Assembly (NCBI RefSeq): GCF_004919085.1
Contig: NZ_STGL01000005.1
Coordinates: forward strand, 372,001-436,000
DNA: 64,000 nt
Origin: Nocardioides sp. GY 10127
GTDB taxonomy: Bacteria; Actinomycetota; Actinomycetes; Propionibacteriales; Nocardioidaceae
Direction of reading: 5' to 3'
The notes under the pieces were generated by a model. The model had not been told where the DNA came from. It saw only the letters and a program-made list of their open reading frames with translations, and made no database searches. Below are positions 34,955 through 43,461 of this stretch, piece by piece. Made by a program: the position numbers and the translations under genes. Numbering within the stretch: the first letter of the stretch is position 1; each line of letters begins with the position of its first letter.

Positions 34955-36373
34955 ATGAGCATCGCCGAGCAGGCCGGCAGGGACACCGCCGAGCCGCCGT
35001 TCGACGACTGGGGCGACGGCCCGGTCTCCTACGAGCCCGGGCAGCGTCCCACGTCCGGGAACGACCGCACGCCCCCGCAGGACATGGCGGCGGAGCAGTC
35101 CGTCCTAGGCTCGATGCTGATCTCCAAGGAGGCCATCTCCGAGGTCGGCGAGGTCATCCGGGGCACCGACTTCTACCGGCCGGCGCACGAGGTCGTCTAC
35201 GACGCCATCATCGACCTCTACGGCCGCAGCGAGCCGGTCGACATGATCACCGTCGCCCACGAGCTCCAGCGGCGCGGCGAGCTCGCCAAGATCGGCGGCG
35301 CGCCCTACCTGCACACGCTCTCGGCGAACGTGCCGATCGCGGCCAACGCCGGCTACTACGCCGAGATCGTCCGTGAGAAGGCGATCCTGCGCCGCCTGGT
35401 CGAGGCCGGCACCAAGATCGTCCAGATCGGCTACGCCGGCGAGGGCGAGGTCGACGCGATCGTGGACGAGGCCCAGGCCGAGGTCTACAAGATCGCCGAC
35501 AAGCGCAACGGCGAGGACTACGTGCCCCTCGCCGACATCATGGACGGCGTCCTCGACGAGATCGAGGCGATCGGCAACCGCGAGGCCGGCGTCTACGGCG
35601 TGCCCACCGGGTTCGCCGACTTCGACGAACTCACCAACGGTCTGCACGGCGGCCAGATGATCATCGTCGCGGCTCGTCCTGCCATGGGCAAGTCGACGTT
35701 GGCTCTGGACTTCGTCCGGGCGGCGTCCATCCACAACGGCATGACCAGCGTCTTCTTCTCCCTGGAGATGACGCGGTCCGAGATCACCATGCGTCTGCTC
35801 TCGGCCGAGGCGAAGGTGCCGCTGAACCACATCCGCAACGGCAACATGACCGACGACGACTGGCAGAAGCTGGCCCGCAAGATGGGTGAGGTCTCCAGCT
35901 CGCCCGTCTTCATCGACGACTCGCCGAACATGACGATGATGGAGATCCGGGCCAAGGCCCGCCGGCTCAAGCAGCGCCACGACCTCAAGCTCATCGTGAT
36001 CGACTACCTGCAGCTGATGAGCTCGGGCAAGAAGGTCGAGTCCCGCCAGCTCGAGGTCTCGGAGTTCTCCCGGCAGATCAAGCTGCTGGCCAAGGAGCTG
36101 GACGTCCCGATCATCGCGCTCTCGCAGCTGAACCGTGGCCCCGAGCAGCGCGGCGACAAGCGCCCGATGATGTCGGACCTGCGTGAGTCCGGCTCGATCG
36201 AGCAGGACGCCGACATGGTCATCCTGCTGCACCGCGACGACGTCTACGAGAAGGAGTCGCAGCGCCCCGGCGAGGCGGACCTGATCGTGGCCAAGCACCG
36301 CAACGGCGCCACCCGGGACATCGTCGTGGCGTTCCAGGGTCACTACTCGCGCTTCGTGGACATGGCCCACTGA
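34955..36373 (+). CDS. dnaB: Replicative DNA helicase DnaB
   Basis: This is a 472-residue hexameric helicase that unwinds the replication fork. The N-terminal primase-interacting domain begins at PPQDMAAEQSVLGSMLISKE. The RecA-type core carries Walker A ARPAMGKSTLAL, the family stretch SVFFSLEMTRSEITMRLLSAEA, Walker B LIVIDYLQLM and the arginine-finger region LSQLNRGPEQR, then SDLRESGSIEQDADMV. No intein interrupts the motifs, unlike several mycobacterial dnaB genes. ATG 34955 has GAGGGAG upstream; earlier in-frame codons lie in the non-coding leader. Confidence 0.96.
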   Translation: MSIAEQAGRDTAEPPFDDWGDGPVSYEPGQRPTSGNDRTPPQDMAAEQSVLGSMLISKEAISEVGEVIRGTDFYRPAHEVVYDAIIDLYGRSEPVDMITVAHELQRRGELAKIGGAPYLHTLSANVPIAANAGYYAEIVREKAILRRLVEAGTKIVQIGYAGEGEVDAIVDEAQAEVYKIADKRNGEDYVPLADIMDGVLDEIEAIGNREAGVYGVPTGFADFDELTNGLHGGQMIIVAARPAMGKSTLALDFVRAASIHNGMTSVFFSLEMTRSEITMRLLSAEAKVPLNHIRNGNMTDDDWQKLARKMGEVSSSPVFIDDSPNMTMMEIRAKARRLKQRHDLKLIVIDYLQLMSSGKKVESRQLEVSEFSRQIKLLAKELDVPIIALSQLNRGPEQRGDKRPMMSDLRESGSIEQDADMVILLHRDDVYEKESQRPGEADLIVAKHRNGATRDIVVAFQGHYSRFVDMAH

Positions 36374-36390
36374 GCCGCAGCGGCCACGAT

Positions 36391-36424
36391 CGTCAGGGCG
36401 GGCGGACGTCCCGCGCCCCTGACG
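36391..36424 (+). terminator. Hairpin after dnaB
   Basis: CGTCAGGG (36391-36398) pairs with CCCTGACG (36417-36424), with further GC pairing inside. It lies 18 bases after the dnaB stop and just before the ribosome binding site of the next gene. It may attenuate read-through. Confidence 0.45.
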
Positions 36425-36439
36425 CCGACGGAGGCCCCC

Positions 36440-36874
36440 GTGCGACGCGACATCCTCGCGAGCAACCTCGTGGCGGGGGCCGTCGGCCTCGCGCTGCTGA
36501 TCCCGATGGGGTCGTGGCCGTTGCTGCTGTGCGGTGTGCCGTACGTGGTCGTCGCGTCCCTGTTCCTGGCGCGTGCCTACCGAGGTCCGGCGATGACGAC
36601 CCGCCGCGAGGCGCTGACGTGGCTGGCGCCGTGGGCGGGGAACTCCGCGATCTGGGTGCCGCTCTTCGTGACGGACTTCGGCAACGGCGCCTCCGCGGGG
36701 GTCGCGCCCACCGCACTCGCCGTCCTCTACGGCCTGCTCCTCGCGGGGCTCCTCTGCGTGGCGTGGCAGCTGATGGCCCTGTTCCTGCGCGTGAGCGTGA
36801 GGGGTCGTGTGCCTGAGACGGGCCGTGGGGCCACTCCTGGGCACACGACTGCGGCGGAGGCCGTCCCGCGCTGA
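36440..36874 (+). CDS. Small polytopic membrane protein of unknown function
   Basis: This is a 144-residue protein. Hydrophobic stretches near residues 7-22, 27-44, 60-77 and 90-115 suggest three or four membrane helices, with a Thr/Pro/Arg-rich cytosolic tail. The GTG start has GGAGG 5 bases upstream, good evidence for translation. I recognise no family. It follows dnaB by 66 bases on the same strand, separated by a hairpin. Confidence 0.65.
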   Translation: MRRDILASNLVAGAVGLALLIPMGSWPLLLCGVPYVVVASLFLARAYRGPAMTTRREALTWLAPWAGNSAIWVPLFVTDFGNGASAGVAPTALAVLYGLLLAGLLCVAWQLMALFLRVSVRGRVPETGRGATPGHTTAAEAVPR

Positions 36875-37052
36875 CCAGGGTCCGGGCGAGATGTCCGGAA
36901 AATGCCACCAGGGCCGACAGCCCGCGCCTACCGTGCTGAGAAGCAGGTCCGCCGTGATGCCTGGACCCCAATCCGGGTATCACCCCCACGCGGCGGCACC
37001 TGCGCCCCCAGACCCGGGCACCCCGCCTGGCCCCACCCCCACGAAGGCTGCG

Positions 37053-37568
37053 ATGAGCAACAGCAGCGAACCCCCTGCGCGCGACCCCGCCGACCCCGCC
37101 GACCCCGCCAGATCTGCCGAGCAGCACCGACGCGAGCCCGGCGAACCCTGGGTCGCGCCCGTCCAGGCGGTCGACCGCGGGCCCCGCCTCCTCGTCCGGC
37201 TCGCGGCCGCCGACCAGCCGGGGCTGACGCCAGAACCGTCACGTCAGGTCGCTGACCTGCTGCGTCGCACGTCCACCCTCACCGACGAGCAGTTCGAGCA
37301 GCTCCTGGACGCCGCTGACTGGCTGCGGACCGAGGTCCCCCGGCGGGGCCACCGCCGCGGCGCCCGCACGACCCTGCCCGCCCCCGACCTGCCGGAGCGG
37401 CTGGTGCGCCGGCACGCGGAGGAGCTCGCCGTCCTCGCCGGCCTCGTGGACGCCGACGGGCGGCCCGTCACCGCGGGGGTGCTCGAGGGCCTGCGGCCGG
37501 ACGCGCCGCTGGGTGACGATCCGCTGCCTGACGGAGCACCCGCCCGGGTGCCGCGGCCGCCTTCCTGA
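37053..37568 (+). CDS. Hypothetical Pro/Ala/Arg-rich protein
   Basis: This is a 171-residue soluble protein. The first 45 residues are low complexity (RDPADPADPA). A helical core follows (about 55-105: PSRQVADLLRRTSTLTDEQFEQLLDAADWLR), then a second helical part and a Pro-rich end. ATG 37053 has GAAGG upstream. I recognise no family. It is convergent with the lipid kinase gene, 16 bases apart. Confidence 0.55.
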   Translation: MSNSSEPPARDPADPADPARSAEQHRREPGEPWVAPVQAVDRGPRLLVRLAAADQPGLTPEPSRQVADLLRRTSTLTDEQFEQLLDAADWLRTEVPRRGHRRGARTTLPAPDLPERLVRRHAEELAVLAGLVDADGRPVTAGVLEGLRPDAPLGDDPLPDGAPARVPRPPS

Positions 37569-37584
37569 GCAGGCCGGTCCGGGC

Positions 37585-38553
37585 TCAGCCCACCCGCACG
37601 TCCAGCGCGGACGGCTGGACGACGAACAGCGTCTCGGTCGCCTCGCCGAGGACGTCGCCGTCCACCTCGCAGGGCTCGGGCCGCTCGGAGCGCAGGTGCA
37701 CGACCTTGGCACGCGACCGCTCGAGGGCGGGGCCGTCCTTGCGGCGGCCGGTGAGCACCCGCGCCGCTGTGCCGAACCAGTGCAGCAGGTGCTGGGGGGT
37801 GAGGACGGCGACGTCGAGGCAGCCGTCGTCGACCTCGGCGTCGGGCAGCAGCACGACGCCGCCGGTCAGCTCGCCGCAGGAGCCGACGACGACGGTCCGC
37901 GCCTCGACCCGGGTGGGCTCCCCGTCGTCCAGCCGGACCTCGAGCCCGAACGGCTCGTCGCCGAGGTGCTGGGCGCCACTGGCCACGTAGGCCGCCCAGC
38001 CCGCCCTGGCCTTCACGTCCTCGGGCGCGTCGTCCATGACGTGCGCGTCGAAGCCGAGGCCCGCCATCACCGCGAAGGCGTGGACGTTGTCGGCCCGCTC
38101 CGGACAGGTGGGGGACGCCGGATCGACCAGCTGCTCCTCGCTCGGGTCGACCACGAGCCAGCCGACGTCGATGCGGCGCACGGTCGAGCCGAGCGCGATC
38201 CGGGCGGCGTCCTCCAGCGAGGTCACCGGCAGGCCGAGGTTGCGCGCGAGCAGGTTGCCGGTGCCGCCGGGGAGGAGGCCGAGAGGGACGTCGGTCCCGA
38301 CCAGCTCCTGCGCGACCGCCCGGACGGTGCCGTCCCCGCCGAGCGCGCAGACGACGCTCGCGCCGGCGGCCACCGCCTCGCGGGTCTGCCCGAAGCCGGG
38401 GTCCTCGGCGGTCGTCTCGACCAGCCTCGGCTCCGGCACGCCCAGCTCCGCGGCCACGGCCGCGAGGCAGGACCGGACGTCGTCGAGGTCGTCGACCTTC
38501 GTCGGGTTCACGATCACGACGGGTGCGCTGGTGGGGCCTGGGGCGTCGTCCAC
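37585..38553 (-). CDS. Diacylglycerol kinase/sphingosine kinase-like lipid kinase
   Basis: This is a 322-residue DAGK catalytic-fold enzyme. It begins VVIVNPTKVDD, then shows ALGGDGTVRAVAQELVG, the ATP-binding GGDGT motif, and GLLPGGTGNLLARNLGLP, the second conserved loop. It probably phosphorylates diacylglycerol or a related lipid, feeding phosphatidic acid back to phospholipid synthesis. GTG 38553 precedes the first conserved strand. CAGACT 6 bases upstream suggests a leaderless start. The lipid specificity is not readable. Confidence 0.88.
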   Translation of the reverse strand: MDDAPGPTSAPVVIVNPTKVDDLDDVRSCLAAVAAELGVPEPRLVETTAEDPGFGQTREAVAAGASVVCALGGDGTVRAVAQELVGTDVPLGLLPGGTGNLLARNLGLPVTSLEDAARIALGSTVRRIDVGWLVVDPSEEQLVDPASPTCPERADNVHAFAVMAGLGFDAHVMDDAPEDVKARAGWAAYVASGAQHLGDEPFGLEVRLDDGEPTRVEARTVVVGSCGELTGGVVLLPDAEVDDGCLDVAVLTPQHLLHWFGTAARVLTGRRKDGPALERSRAKVVHLRSERPEPCEVDGDVLGEATETLFVVQPSALDVRVG

Positions 38554-38649
38554 GCGCGCAGTCTGGCAGCGCCGGGTCAACCCCGGCCTCACCCCGTCCA
38601 GCCCGTCCCGTCCCCCCACGAGCGGGCCGGACGGGGGTCACGCTCCGTC

Positions 38650-38673
38650 CCACCGGGGCCTTCACCCCGGTGG
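38650..38673. repeat. Perfect 9-bp hairpin in a divergent intergenic region
   Basis: CCACCGGGG (38650-38658) and CCCCGGTGG (38665-38673) form a stem with a 6-base loop. Fifteen bases on lies the dyad GTTACCGAACGGTGAC (38688-38703). Both are upstream of the small membrane protein gene and may be operators or leader structures. Confidence 0.5.
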
Positions 38674-38810
38674 GTGGGTTCCGTGTCGTTACCGAACGGT
38701 GACATTCATCAGGGATGGCGCAACGTCTGCGTCACCCGCGTCCCGACGCGACCAGGATCTCCGGCCGGTCGCGGGGCGCGGTCGGACCACCCCTGACCAC
38801 GGAAGACCAG

Positions 38811-39047
38811 GTGACCTCGATGACGAGCGCCGACTCGACCCCGAGCCCCCGCAGCCACACCGCACCGCAGCACCGTCACGACCCCGCCGGGTCACCCCGC
38901 ACCCACGGCGGCCTGCGCTGGACCTACCGCACGGTCACCGTGCTGGCCGTCGCCGGCACCATCGTCCTCGGACCGTTCCGCGTGGACGGCAACACCGACG
39001 ACTCCTCCTCCACCACCGACTCCCCGGTCCTGGTCAGCACCCGCTGA
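38811..39047 (+). CDS. Small single-pass membrane protein, unknown
   Basis: This is a 78-residue open frame. An N-terminal Ser/Pro/His-rich segment is followed by one hydrophobic helix (about residues 39-53, TYRTVTVLAVAGTIVLGPF) and a short Ser/Thr/Asp-rich end. GTG 38811 has CGGAAG 6 bases upstream. ATG 38820 is an alternative. Small size and lack of a recognised family make this tentative, but the ribosome binding site and helix are supportive. Confidence 0.45.
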   Translation: MTSMTSADSTPSPRSHTAPQHRHDPAGSPRTHGGLRWTYRTVTVLAVAGTIVLGPFRVDGNTDDSSSTTDSPVLVSTR

Positions 39048-39119
39048 GGCCCGCCCACGCCTCCGCCCACGCCCCGGCCCGCGCCTCCGCCCACGCCCGG
39101 GGTGGCACACTCGCCGCCC

Positions 39120-39974
39120 ATGAGCCGGGGCTGGAGCGAGGAGGGCGTCGCGCGCGCCTACGCCGAGACGTTCGCGCCGCTGTGTGCGGGCGTGCACGAC
39201 GAGGTGCTGCGGGCCGCAGGGGTCGGTGACGTCGGCTCGGAGGGCGGCCCGGCTCGGCGACGCGTGCTCGACGTCGGTGCGGGCACCGGCGCGCTCGCGG
39301 TGCGGGCGGCGGCGCTCGACGCCGAGGTCGTGGCCGTCGAGCCGGACCCGGCGATGCGGGAGCTGGCGATGCGCGAGCTGGCGCGCGGCGAGACGGCGCG
39401 CGCCGAGCACCCCCAGCCCACCCGGCCCGGCCTCGACCTCCGCGCCGGCGCCCTGCCCGACCTCCCGGTGGGGGACGGCTGGGCCGACGCCACCCTCGCG
39501 GTGTTCGTGGTCAACCACCTTGACGACCCGCGCGCCGGCGTGGCCGAGCTGGCCCGCGTGACGCGCCCGGGCGGCCGGGTGGTCGTCACGATCTGGCCGT
39601 CGGGCCAGACCGTCCAGGGCCGCCTGTGGGAGGAGGCGCTGGCCGAGGCCGGCGCGGTCCGCCCGCCCGGCGTCCGCCTGCCCCCCGAGCGCGACTTCCC
39701 GCGCACCGAGGAGGGCCTGGCCGCCCTCCTCGCCGGGGCGGGCCTGGTGGACGTCGAGGCGCGGACCGTCGCCTGGGAGCACCGGTGCCCGCCGGACACC
39801 CTGTGGCGCGGTGCCGCCGGCGGCGTGGGCGGGATCGGCGCCACGGTGCGCGCGCAGGGCCCGGACGTCCGGGCGCGGCTGCGTCGGGCCCACGACCGGC
39901 TGGTCGCGCCCCTGGTCGTCGACGGCGACCTGCGCCTGGCCACGCAGGCGGTGCTGGCGGTCGGCACCGCCTGA
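39120..39974 (+). CDS. Class I SAM-dependent methyltransferase
   Basis: This is a 284-residue Rossmann-fold methyltransferase. Motif I is VLDVGAGTGALAVRAA (about 47-62), the acidic residue after strand 2 is in AVEPDPAMREL, and a motif IV-like stretch ATLAVFVVNHLDDPR follows. The last third is less conserved and probably recognises the substrate. ATG 39120 begins the usual family N-terminus (WSEEGVARAYAE). It is most like the Methyltransf_11/25 group, whose substrates vary. Small molecule versus macromolecule cannot be decided. Confidence 0.85.
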   Translation: MSRGWSEEGVARAYAETFAPLCAGVHDEVLRAAGVGDVGSEGGPARRRVLDVGAGTGALAVRAAALDAEVVAVEPDPAMRELAMRELARGETARAEHPQPTRPGLDLRAGALPDLPVGDGWADATLAVFVVNHLDDPRAGVAELARVTRPGGRVVVTIWPSGQTVQGRLWEEALAEAGAVRPPGVRLPPERDFPRTEEGLAALLAGAGLVDVEARTVAWEHRCPPDTLWRGAAGGVGGIGATVRAQGPDVRARLRRAHDRLVAPLVVDGDLRLATQAVLAVGTA

Positions 39975-39983
39975 GAGGGACGG

Positions 39984-40985
39984 CTAGCAGTCCGAGGCGT
40001 GCGGGACGCCGTGCTCGGACTCCGGCAGCGAGGGTTCCTCGACCTCGGCCAGGTGCACGACGGCGTCGCCGCTGTTGACCAGCGGCGCCTCGGTGCGGCC
40101 GATGACGACGCCGTCCCGGTCGGCCCGCACGAGCCGGACCCGCTTGCCGAACGAGTCGAAGAGCCCGCCGAGCCGGTCGCCCTTCGTCACCCGGTCGCCC
40201 AGGTGCGCCTCGAGGTGCAGCATGCCGGTGCCGCGGGCGCGCACCCAGCCGCTGCGCCAGGACACGGCGGACGGCGCGGGCGGCTCCTCCTCGACGGGGT
40301 CGGTCATGCCGAGGGCGGCCAGCACCCGCCGGACACCCAGGACGCCGGCGTCCACGGCCCACCGGTCCATCCGCCAGGCCTCGCCCGCCTCGTAGAGCAG
40401 GACGGTGGCGCCCTGCTCGCGGGCGGCGTAGCGCAGGGAGCCGTCGCGCAGCCGCGCGTGCATCATCACCGGCGCGGCGAAGGCGCTGGCCAGCTCGCGG
40501 GTGCGCGGGTCCTCCAGGTCGGCCCGGATCTGGGGCAGGTTGGTGCGCCGGTCGGAGCCGGTGTGCAGGTCGATCCCGACCTCGCACTTGGCCACGACCT
40601 CGGTCATCATCAGGTGCGCGATCTGGGAGGCCAGCGAGCCGCGGGCCGCGCCGGGGAACGACCGGTTGAGGTCACGACGGTCGGGCAGGTAGCGGTCGCC
40701 GTTGGAGAAGCCGAGCACGTTGACGATCGGCACCGCGATGAGCGTGCCGCGCAGCTTCTTCGGGTCGAGGTCGGCCAGCACCTGGCGCACGACCTCGACC
40801 CCGACCGCCTCGTCGCCGTGGATCGCGGCGTCGATCCAGACGGTCGGGCCGTCCTCCTTGCCGTGGACCACGCGCACCGGCAGGTCGACGTCCGCGCCCG
40901 TGACGAGCCGGGTGATGGGCAGCGAGACGGACTGGGTCCGCCCGGCACGCACCCGCACCGGGCCGATCTCGAAGGAGGGACGCAC
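39984..40985 (-). CDS. M14-type succinylglutamate desuccinylase/aspartoacylase family protein
   Basis: This is a 333-residue zinc hydrolase of the AstE/ASPA branch of the carboxypeptidase fold. The first zinc-ligand motif HGDE is in DAAIHGDEAVGVE. The stretch NVLGFSNGDRYLPDRRDLNRS, quoted here in part, contains the substrate Asn-Arg, and GIDLHTG supplies the second zinc histidine. The C-terminal 90 residues form a biotinyl/lipoyl-like beta domain. GTG 40985 has GGAAGG 8 bases upstream; GTG 41006 is an alternative without one. With the neighbouring zinc-protease and RimK genes it may remove an amino acid or acyl group that RimK adds. Confidence 0.87.
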   Translation of the reverse strand: MRPSFEIGPVRVRAGRTQSVSLPITRLVTGADVDLPVRVVHGKEDGPTVWIDAAIHGDEAVGVEVVRQVLADLDPKKLRGTLIAVPIVNVLGFSNGDRYLPDRRDLNRSFPGAARGSLASQIAHLMMTEVVAKCEVGIDLHTGSDRRTNLPQIRADLEDPRTRELASAFAAPVMMHARLRDGSLRYAAREQGATVLLYEAGEAWRMDRWAVDAGVLGVRRVLAALGMTDPVEEEPPAPSAVSWRSGWVRARGTGMLHLEAHLGDRVTKGDRLGGLFDSFGKRVRLVRADRDGVVIGRTEAPLVNSGDAVVHLAEVEEPSLPESEHGVPHASDC

Positions 40986-41060
40986 GGGGGCATCCTTCCA
41001 CCGCACGTCACCAGGCCCGTCGCCGACGCGCCTCGACGCCCCGCCGCCGGGGACCGGGGT

Positions 41061-41555
41061 TCAGCGCCCGCGGTTGCGCCGCCGCGTGGAGAGCGGTGGG
41101 CGCCCGCCGAGGTAGGACGACGCGGGGTCGACCACGTAGCCCTGCCGCAGCCCCTCACGCCCGATGAGCATCCGGAAGCCCATCTCGTCGCGGCGCGAGA
41201 GGGTCATCTCGGTGGTGATGGTGCGACCCATCAGCGTGACGTCCATGGGGACGACGAACCGCTCGTCGGCGTGGCCGGAGGAGGAGCGGACCTCGCGGAC
41301 GTCGAGGACCGGGCGCTCGACGACGACGGCGTCCTCGTCGCTGCCCTGCCACGGGTGGACGCCGAAGCGCACCCAGCGCTCGCCGTCCTTCTCGATCTCC
41401 GTGAGGTCGAAGGCGTGGATGGCCGAGGACCGCGCGCCGGTGTCCAGCTTGGCCTTCAGCCAGGTCACGCCGCACCCTGGCAGGGCGACCCACTCGCGCC
41501 ACCCGGCCACCGTGTAGGAAGGTGTCGACGGGGTCCCGGTGTCGGGCTCGGTCAC
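41061..41555 (-). CDS. RimK-associated retropepsin-like ATP-dependent zinc protease family protein (COG4067)
   Basis: This is a 164-residue protein of the family annotated as putative ATP-dependent zinc protease, with a retropepsin-like fold. The signature KAKLDTGARSSAIHAFDL (about residues 35-52) contains the DTGA motif. WREWVALPGCGV before it and MLIGREGLRQGYVVDP near the end are also typical. GTG 41555 follows GAGAGGAG. It is divergent from rimK, with 173 bases between, and adjacent to the M14 hydrolase. The genomic link to RimK-type ligases is well known for this family; the biochemical role is uncertain. Confidence 0.88.
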   Translation of the reverse strand: MTEPDTGTPSTPSYTVAGWREWVALPGCGVTWLKAKLDTGARSSAIHAFDLTEIEKDGERWVRFGVHPWQGSDEDAVVVERPVLDVREVRSSSGHADERFVVPMDVTLMGRTITTEMTLSRRDEMGFRMLIGREGLRQGYVVDPASSYLGGRPPLSTRRRNRGR

Positions 41556-41642
41556 GGTGCGCTCCTCTCTCGTGCGGAGGCGCCGGTCGCCCTCGGCGAG
41601 GGTCGGCACCTCGTTGCTCCCAGCAGTTCCTGCACGACCGTC

Positions 41643-41674
41643 ACCCTGCCACCCTGCCACCCTGCCACCCTGCC
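41643..41674. repeat. Four 8-bp tandem repeats in the rimK upstream region
   Basis: ACCCTGCC is repeated four times head to tail between the divergent zinc-protease and rimK genes. Slippage could change promoter spacing, which is inference. Confidence 0.8.
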
Positions 41675-41728
41675 ACCCACCGGCCACACCCGATGCCGTC
41701 CATCGGGGCCATCCTTCGGGGGATCACG

Positions 41729-42982
41729 TTGAAGCTCGCCATCCTGTCCCGCGCACCGCGCTCGTACAGCACGCAGCGCCTGCGCACGGCCGCCGCCGAC
41801 CGCGGCCACACGGTGAAGGTGCTCAACACGCTGCGCTTCGGCATCGACCTGGCGGGCGACGAGCCCGACCTCCAGTTCCGCGGCAAGCCGCTCTCCACCT
41901 ACGACGCGATCCTCCCGCGCATCGGCAACTCCGTGACCTACTTCGGCACCGCGGTCGTCCGGCAGTTCGAGCAGATGGACGTCTACACGCCGAACACGTC
42001 CTGGGGCATCGCCAACAGCCGCGACAAGCTCCGGGCCACCCAGATCCTCTCGCGCCACCAGATCGGGATGCCGGCGACGACGTTCGTGCGCGACCGCGCC
42101 GACGTGATCCCCGCGATCGAGCGGGTGGGCGGCGCGCCCGTCGTCATCAAGCTCCTCGAGGGCACCCAGGGCATCGGCGTGATCCTGGCTCCCGAGCTCA
42201 AGGTCGCGGAGGCGATCATCGAGACGCTCCAGTCGACCCGCCAGAACGTGCTCATCCAGCGGTTCGTGAAGGAGTCGAAGGGACGCGACATCCGCGCCCT
42301 CGTCGTCGGCGACCGCGTCGTCGCGGCGATGCGGCGGGTGGCCCAGGGCGACGAATTCCGCTCCAACGTCCATCGCGGCGGGTCGGTCGAGATGGTCAGG
42401 CTCGACCCCGAGTTCGAGAAGGTCGCCGTGCGGGCGGCCCAGATCATGGGCCTGCGGGTGGCCGGTGTCGACATGCTCGAGGGCAACGACGGGCCGCTGG
42501 TGATGGAGGTGAACTCCTCCCCGGGCCTGGAGGGCATCGAGCGGGCGACCAACCTCGACGTGGCCGGCGCGATCATCGACTACATCGACAACCAGGTGGC
42601 GTTCCCCGAGATCGACGTGCGCCAGCGGCTCACGGTCTCCACCGGCTACGGCGTGGCGGAGATCCAGGTGGGCGAGGCGTCCGACATGGTGGGCCGCTCG
42701 CTGGGCGAGTCCGGCCTGCGCGAGCGCGACATCACCGCGCTGACGCTGCACAAGGGCACCCAGGTGATCCCGAACCCCAACGCGCACCACGTGCTCGAGG
42801 CCGGCGACCGACTGCTGTGCTTCGGCAAGCTCGAGGAGATGCGCTCGATGATCCCGCGCCGCAAGCGTCGCCAGAAGCTGAAGAAGCTGCCCGCCGAGCC
42901 GATCCACGAGCCGGCGGAGGCGCCGACGCACCCCTCGCAGGGCACGACCCCCGTGTACGGCGGGGACGCCGGGGGCAGCTGA
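41729..42982 (+). CDS. rimK: RimK-type ATP-grasp amino-acid ligase with C-terminal TrkA-C (RCK_C) domain
   Basis: This is a 417-residue protein. RimK preATP-grasp and ATP-grasp domains cover about 1-290: MKLAILSRAPRSYSTQRL, ILPRIGNSVTYFGTAVVRQF, PVVIKLLEGTQGIGVILA (ATP-grasp lysine loop), GRDIRALVVGDRVVAAM and VMEVNSSPGLEGIE. A C-terminal RCK_C/TrkA-C-like domain follows (about 320-400), seen in VGRSLGESGLRERDITAL and LEAGDRLLCFG. RimK joins glutamate to the C-terminus of S6 in gamma-proteobacteria; the actinobacterial target is not established. TTG 41729 gives the canonical N-terminus and follows GGGGGAT. ATG 41693 would add 12 residues. Confidence 0.9.
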   Translation: MKLAILSRAPRSYSTQRLRTAAADRGHTVKVLNTLRFGIDLAGDEPDLQFRGKPLSTYDAILPRIGNSVTYFGTAVVRQFEQMDVYTPNTSWGIANSRDKLRATQILSRHQIGMPATTFVRDRADVIPAIERVGGAPVVIKLLEGTQGIGVILAPELKVAEAIIETLQSTRQNVLIQRFVKESKGRDIRALVVGDRVVAAMRRVAQGDEFRSNVHRGGSVEMVRLDPEFEKVAVRAAQIMGLRVAGVDMLEGNDGPLVMEVNSSPGLEGIERATNLDVAGAIIDYIDNQVAFPEIDVRQRLTVSTGYGVAEIQVGEASDMVGRSLGESGLRERDITALTLHKGTQVIPNPNAHHVLEAGDRLLCFGKLEEMRSMIPRRKRRQKLKKLPAEPIHEPAEAPTHPSQGTTPVYGGDAGGS

Positions 42983-43018
42983 GCCCCCTCAGCAGGACTC
43001 GTCAGCCGGACTCAGCTG
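42976..43018. terminator. Weak convergent hairpin after rimK
   Basis: CAGCTGAG (42976-42983) and CTCAGCTG (43011-43018) are perfect inverted repeats spanning both convergent stop regions, with a 27-base loop. A bidirectional terminator role is possible. Confidence 0.35.
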
Positions 43019-43461
43019 GCGCGACGCAGCGGCTCGGCCGAGCGCACCGCCGGCCCGGCGGGCGGTGCCGGTCGTCGCACCGGAGCCGGCCGGCCGGCGG
43101 CCAGCAGGGACTCCACGCCCGAGAGCTGGGTGACCTCCAGCCCGACGACGTTCCCGGCCGAGGGGACGTCACGCCAGCGCAGCCGCTCCGCGGCGTCACC
43201 GGTGCGCAGTCGACCCTCGACGAGGACCTTCCAGCCCGAGACCGGGCCGGTCCAGGAGACCTCCAGGCGGGCGAGCTCGCCCGCCGCTCCGGCGCGGAGC
43301 AGGGCGGGCTCGATCGAGCGCACGGCCAGGAGGTCGGCGTCCACCACCGCGTAGCCGGCCACGCACGAGCCGGACCGGTCCAGGACCAGGCGGGCGTAGG
43401 CGTGCTGCTCGAGCAGGTCCCAGCACTGGGGGGTGGTGAAGGGGTGAGGTGAGGTGGTCAT
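43012..43461 (-). CDS. PNPOx-like split-barrel flavoprotein 1
   Basis: This is a 149-residue protein related to the pyridoxamine 5'-phosphate oxidase-like (Pyridox_ox_2) family, which binds FMN or F420. The N-terminal helix PQCWDLLEQHAYARLVLDR corresponds to the ECWxLL...GRL motif of the family. The beta strands that follow are divergent, including GWKVLVEGRLRTG. A Pro/Arg/Ala-rich tail replaces the usual end. ATG 43461 follows GGAGG. It is the first of three related genes on this strand. Cofactor and substrate are unknown. Confidence 0.75.
   Translation of the reverse strand: MTTSPHPFTTPQCWDLLEQHAYARLVLDRSGSCVAGYAVVDADLLAVRSIEPALLRAGAAGELARLEVSWTGPVSGWKVLVEGRLRTGDAAERLRWRDVPSAGNVVGLEVTQLSGVESLLAAGRPAPVRRPAPPAGPAVRSAEPLRRAS

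Noticed and set aside
38715..38810. An upstream extension of the small membrane protein to ATG 38715
   Set aside because: The extra residues are Arg/Pro-rich, and the start has only a cramped purine run. GTG 38811 has a properly spaced ribosome binding site.
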